The position numbers and the translations under genes are program-made. From contig JAQBPX010000029.1 of the NCBI GenBank assembly GCA_028287305.1, forward strand, positions 1-64,000: a stretch of 64,000 bases of DNA. Direction: 5' to 3'. The notes below the pieces were generated by a model. The model had not been told where the DNA came from, searched no databases, and worked only from the letters and a program-made list of their open reading frames with translations. This stretch comes from Gemmatimonadota bacterium. GTDB lineage: Bacteria; Gemmatimonadota; Gemmatimonadetes; Gemmatimonadales; Gemmatimonadaceae. Below, piece by piece: positions 62,066 through 64,000 of the stretch; within the stretch, counting starts at the first letter, position 1, and the number at the start of each line of letters is the position of its first letter.

Positions 62066-63682
62066 CTACCGCTTCTTGAGCGCCTTCCTCAGCACGTGAC
62101 CATCCAGCGCCTCCGTGGGCGTGACGTCGACCAGCCACGCGAGCGTGGGCGCCATGTCCACCACGCGCGCGAACTCCGCAAACTTTCCCGTGGTGATCCC
62201 CGGCCCGTAGAACAGCAGCGGCACGTGCGTGTCCTCGTCGTAGGGCGAGAGGTGGCTGGCCGTCCTCGTGCGCACCCACATGCTGCCCTTCCGGAGCGAC
62301 ACCACCACCGCAACGGGGACGTCGGGGGGAATGGCGTGCCTCCAGCGACGGGCGACTGCGTCGTGCAGCGTGTCGGCGCGGAGGATCGCCGAGAAGAGGT
62401 CGGCGCGCAGCACGCCGGGCTGGCCGATGGCCTGCTTCGCGAAGGCGCGCGCCACGGAGTCGCGGTCGATGCCGCGCGCCTGCAGCGCGCGCGGCTCCAG
62501 GAACAGGATGCCGTCCACGAACGACAGCGCGGCGGTGTCCAGCGCCAGGGTCTTGCGGAAGCTCGCCGCGAGCGCCGAGAGGTCGGCGCGCTCGTGCGGC
62601 AGCTGGCCCTTCTGCACGGGCAGCATCTCCGGCGGCATCGCGATGGCATGGTCGGCGGTGAGCGCGAAGATGATCGTGCTCGAGTCGCGCAGCTTGTACA
62701 GCGAGTCGATCAGTACGCCGAGCGTGCGATCCAGGCGCACCATGTTGTCGTGCACCTCGCGCGACTGCGGGCCGAAGCGGTGACCGACCGCATCGGTGGT
62801 GGAAAGCGAGATGGCGAGCAGGTCGGCCTGCGGTCCCTTGCCGAGTCCCATCGCCTGCACGCCCTCGAGTGCGAGCGCGACGTTCACCTCGTCCATCCAC
62901 GGAAAGTTGGCGAAGTCGCGCGCCGCGGAATCCGGGTTCGCGGAGATGCGGTGCGGAAATGCCAGCTCGCGCGTGGCATGCTGCATGTCCTCGATGGCGA
63001 TCGAGTCCGGCTCCGGGTAGCGCGACAGTGGGAGCACTGGTTCCCACGCCTTGCCCGCGTACGACTGTGGCAGCTTTCGCTCGTTGAATCGCGTGAGCCA
63101 GGAGGGCAGCGTGTCGGCGTAGTAGCGGCTGGTGGTGAAGCGACCGTCCAGCGCATACCAGTACACGCCCTCGTGCGCGCGGCCGAGCGGCAGGATCGCG
63201 CCGCGATCCTTGCGCGACACGGAGAGCGCGTGCGACCGCTGGTCCTTCAGTCGCATCCAGTCGATCAGCGTGCTGCCGCGGAAGCGGTACGGCGACGCGC
63301 CCTGCTGGCCGGTGCGCGGGCCGATCAGTGGCGCGGAGGGATCGGGCACGCCGATGTCGTTCAGCACGATGCCCGTCTTCCACGGCTCGCGACCGGACAT
63401 CGTGGTCGCGTGACCGGGGGCCGTTTCGGAGTTCGCGTGATCCTGGAAGGCGTTCGTGAACACCGCGCCGCCGTTCGAGAGTCGCGCGAGCCCCGCGGTG
63501 AAGTCCTTCGCGAAGCGCTCCAGGTAATCGGCGCGCATCTGGTCGATGGTGATGAAGACGACCAGCTTCGGAGGGGCCGGCGCCGTCGCCGTCGCGGCGA
63601 TCGCCTTCGACTGCGCGGCGAGTGTCGAGAGGGGGAGCGTCGCGAGGGCGGCGAGCGTGAGGCGGCGCGTGAGGTGAAGCAT
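62066..63682 (-). CDS. Alkaline phosphatase superfamily enzyme (PafA-like)
   Basis: A 538-residue exported phosphatase. A signal peptide (LTRRLTLAALATLPLSTLAA) is followed by VVFITIDQMRADYLERF, where the first metal Asp lies. Then come SETAPGHATTMSGREP with the nucleophilic Thr, and SLSTTDAVGHRFGP, ALTADHAIAM and the late EDTHVPLLFYGPGI with further metal ligands. This is the type I phosphodiesterase/alkaline phosphatase fold, closest in layout to PafA of Bacteroidetes. The ATG at 63682 is chosen because the open frame upstream runs into the tRNA. Confidence 0.93.
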   Translation of the reverse strand: MLHLTRRLTLAALATLPLSTLAAQSKAIAATATAPAPPKLVVFITIDQMRADYLERFAKDFTAGLARLSNGGAVFTNAFQDHANSETAPGHATTMSGREPWKTGIVLNDIGVPDPSAPLIGPRTGQQGASPYRFRGSTLIDWMRLKDQRSHALSVSRKDRGAILPLGRAHEGVYWYALDGRFTTSRYYADTLPSWLTRFNERKLPQSYAGKAWEPVLPLSRYPEPDSIAIEDMQHATRELAFPHRISANPDSAARDFANFPWMDEVNVALALEGVQAMGLGKGPQADLLAISLSTTDAVGHRFGPQSREVHDNMVRLDRTLGVLIDSLYKLRDSSTIIFALTADHAIAMPPEMLPVQKGQLPHERADLSALAASFRKTLALDTAALSFVDGILFLEPRALQARGIDRDSVARAFAKQAIGQPGVLRADLFSAILRADTLHDAVARRWRHAIPPDVPVAVVVSLRKGSMWVRTRTASHLSPYDEDTHVPLLFYGPGITTGKFAEFARVVDMAPTLAWLVDVTPTEALDGHVLRKALKKR

Positions 63683-63723
63683 AAGAGTCAGGAAGGGAGC
63701 TCGAGTTGCTGCGAATGCCAAGG

Positions 63724-63759
63724 AAAACAGCCCGGCACCACGAAGGTGGCACCGGGCTG
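63724..63759 (-). terminator. Intrinsic terminator downstream of tRNA-Gln
   Basis: An 8-bp stem (CAGCCCGG at 63728-63735 with 63752-63759) plus a 4-bp upper stem across a 2x2 internal loop. Read on the minus strand it is followed by TTTT. It begins 18 bases past the tRNA 3' end. Confidence 0.85.
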
Positions 63760-63776
63760 CTGAACGGCGGTTGAAG

Positions 63777-63849
63777 TTGCCCCTCCTGGGATCGAACCAG
63801 GACTCTTCTGCTCCAGAGGCAGACGTGTTGCCAGTTACACCAAGGGGCA
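63777..63849 (-). tRNA. tRNA-Gln (anticodon CTG)
   Basis: A 73-nt cloverleaf on the minus strand. The acceptor stem is TGCCCCT with AGGGGCA and the discriminator base is A. The D arm is GTGT/ACAC. The anticodon stem is TCTGC/GCAGA around the loop CTCTGGA, giving anticodon CTG (reads CAG). The variable loop is AGAGT, and the T arm is CCTGG-TTCGATC-CCAGG. CCA is not encoded. A terminator follows. Confidence 0.97.
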
Positions 63850-64000
63850 TCGATTGTCCGGCCGCGGAGCGCGACAGGCGCGATCCGGAACCGATGGGTA
63901 AATCTAGTGTGTCACTCGGTGGGCTTCAAGTCTCGCCTGCCTACCCCAACAGGACGCCAATCCCTGCCACGTCATGGAGTTAGGAACACCGTAGCGGCGC
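63850..64000. other. Window end, no gene seen
   Basis: The last 151 bases lie upstream of the tRNA. I see no credible coding frame here and no further RNA; the tRNA promoter is expected in this stretch but cannot be pinned down. Confidence 0.5.

Overview
The window is very GC-rich, densely coded, with frequent 4-bp start/stop overlaps. It has three giant ABC permeases of the ADOP/MacB type, an NHEJ locus (Ku and LigD), TonB-type proteins, and dispersed repeats that get translated as 'SHPERSEG' or 'ILSEARDL'. Together these suggest a soil-type member of the Gemmatimonadota or a close relative. That assignment is an inference from gene style; there is no rRNA to confirm it. One tRNA (Gln, CTG) is present. 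I saw no IS element, prophage or CRISPR array.

Layout. 1-6.7 kb: a truncated C-terminus, a DUF1003 membrane protein, a glycine-zipper lipoprotein, a peroxiredoxin whose peroxidatic Cys codon is an in-frame TGA followed by a bSECIS-like hairpin, glycerate 2-kinase, the agmatine-to-putrescine pair aguB-aguA, and a TonB-domain protein. 6.7-8.2 kb: an OsmC/DCC thiol gene pair bracketed by two copies of a cloverleaf-shaped palindromic repeat. 8.2-11.6 kb: a BVMO-esterase-SDR operon. 11.6-16.8 kb: a hypothetical gene, an inverted-repeat element, a two-domain NDUFA9-like SDR, and a binding-protein/chemoreceptor pair. 16.9-23.5 kb: an M28 peptidase, a Cys/Met PLP enzyme with queC-queE, an NlpC/P60 hydrolase and a CapA-like protein.

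24.3-37.6 kb is one efflux/export locus: a HlyD-type adaptor, two MacB/LolD-like ATPases and three ~800-residue permeases, followed by an NtrC-type regulator and its histidine kinase. 37.7-44.6 kb holds an OmpA protein, a POTRA/beta-barrel outer-membrane protein, a lone receiver divergent from a membrane sensor kinase, and a TPR protein. 44.6-50.4 kb is the ligase-associated repair operon (exonuclease, ATP-dependent ligase, Lhr-like helicase, phosphoesterase). After a hairpin-rich spacer and two unknown genes comes the NHEJ block (Ku, LigD, an unknown gene, a second stand-alone ligase), flanked by two related small unknown proteins. The window ends with a TonB protein, a carboxypeptidase-like-domain protein, a small unknown, a PQQ-type sugar dehydrogenase homologue, an alkaline-phosphatase-superfamily enzyme and tRNA-Gln.

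Functional themes are DNA break repair (three ATP-dependent ligases within 13 kb), envelope export and outer-membrane biogenesis, and thiol/redox proteins (Sec-peroxiredoxin, OsmC, DCC). The non-coding landscape is unusually rich: cloverleaf repeats, a ~35-bp dispersed repeat that contributes codons to genes, heptamer tandem repeats, and C-rich quadruplex-prone tracts.
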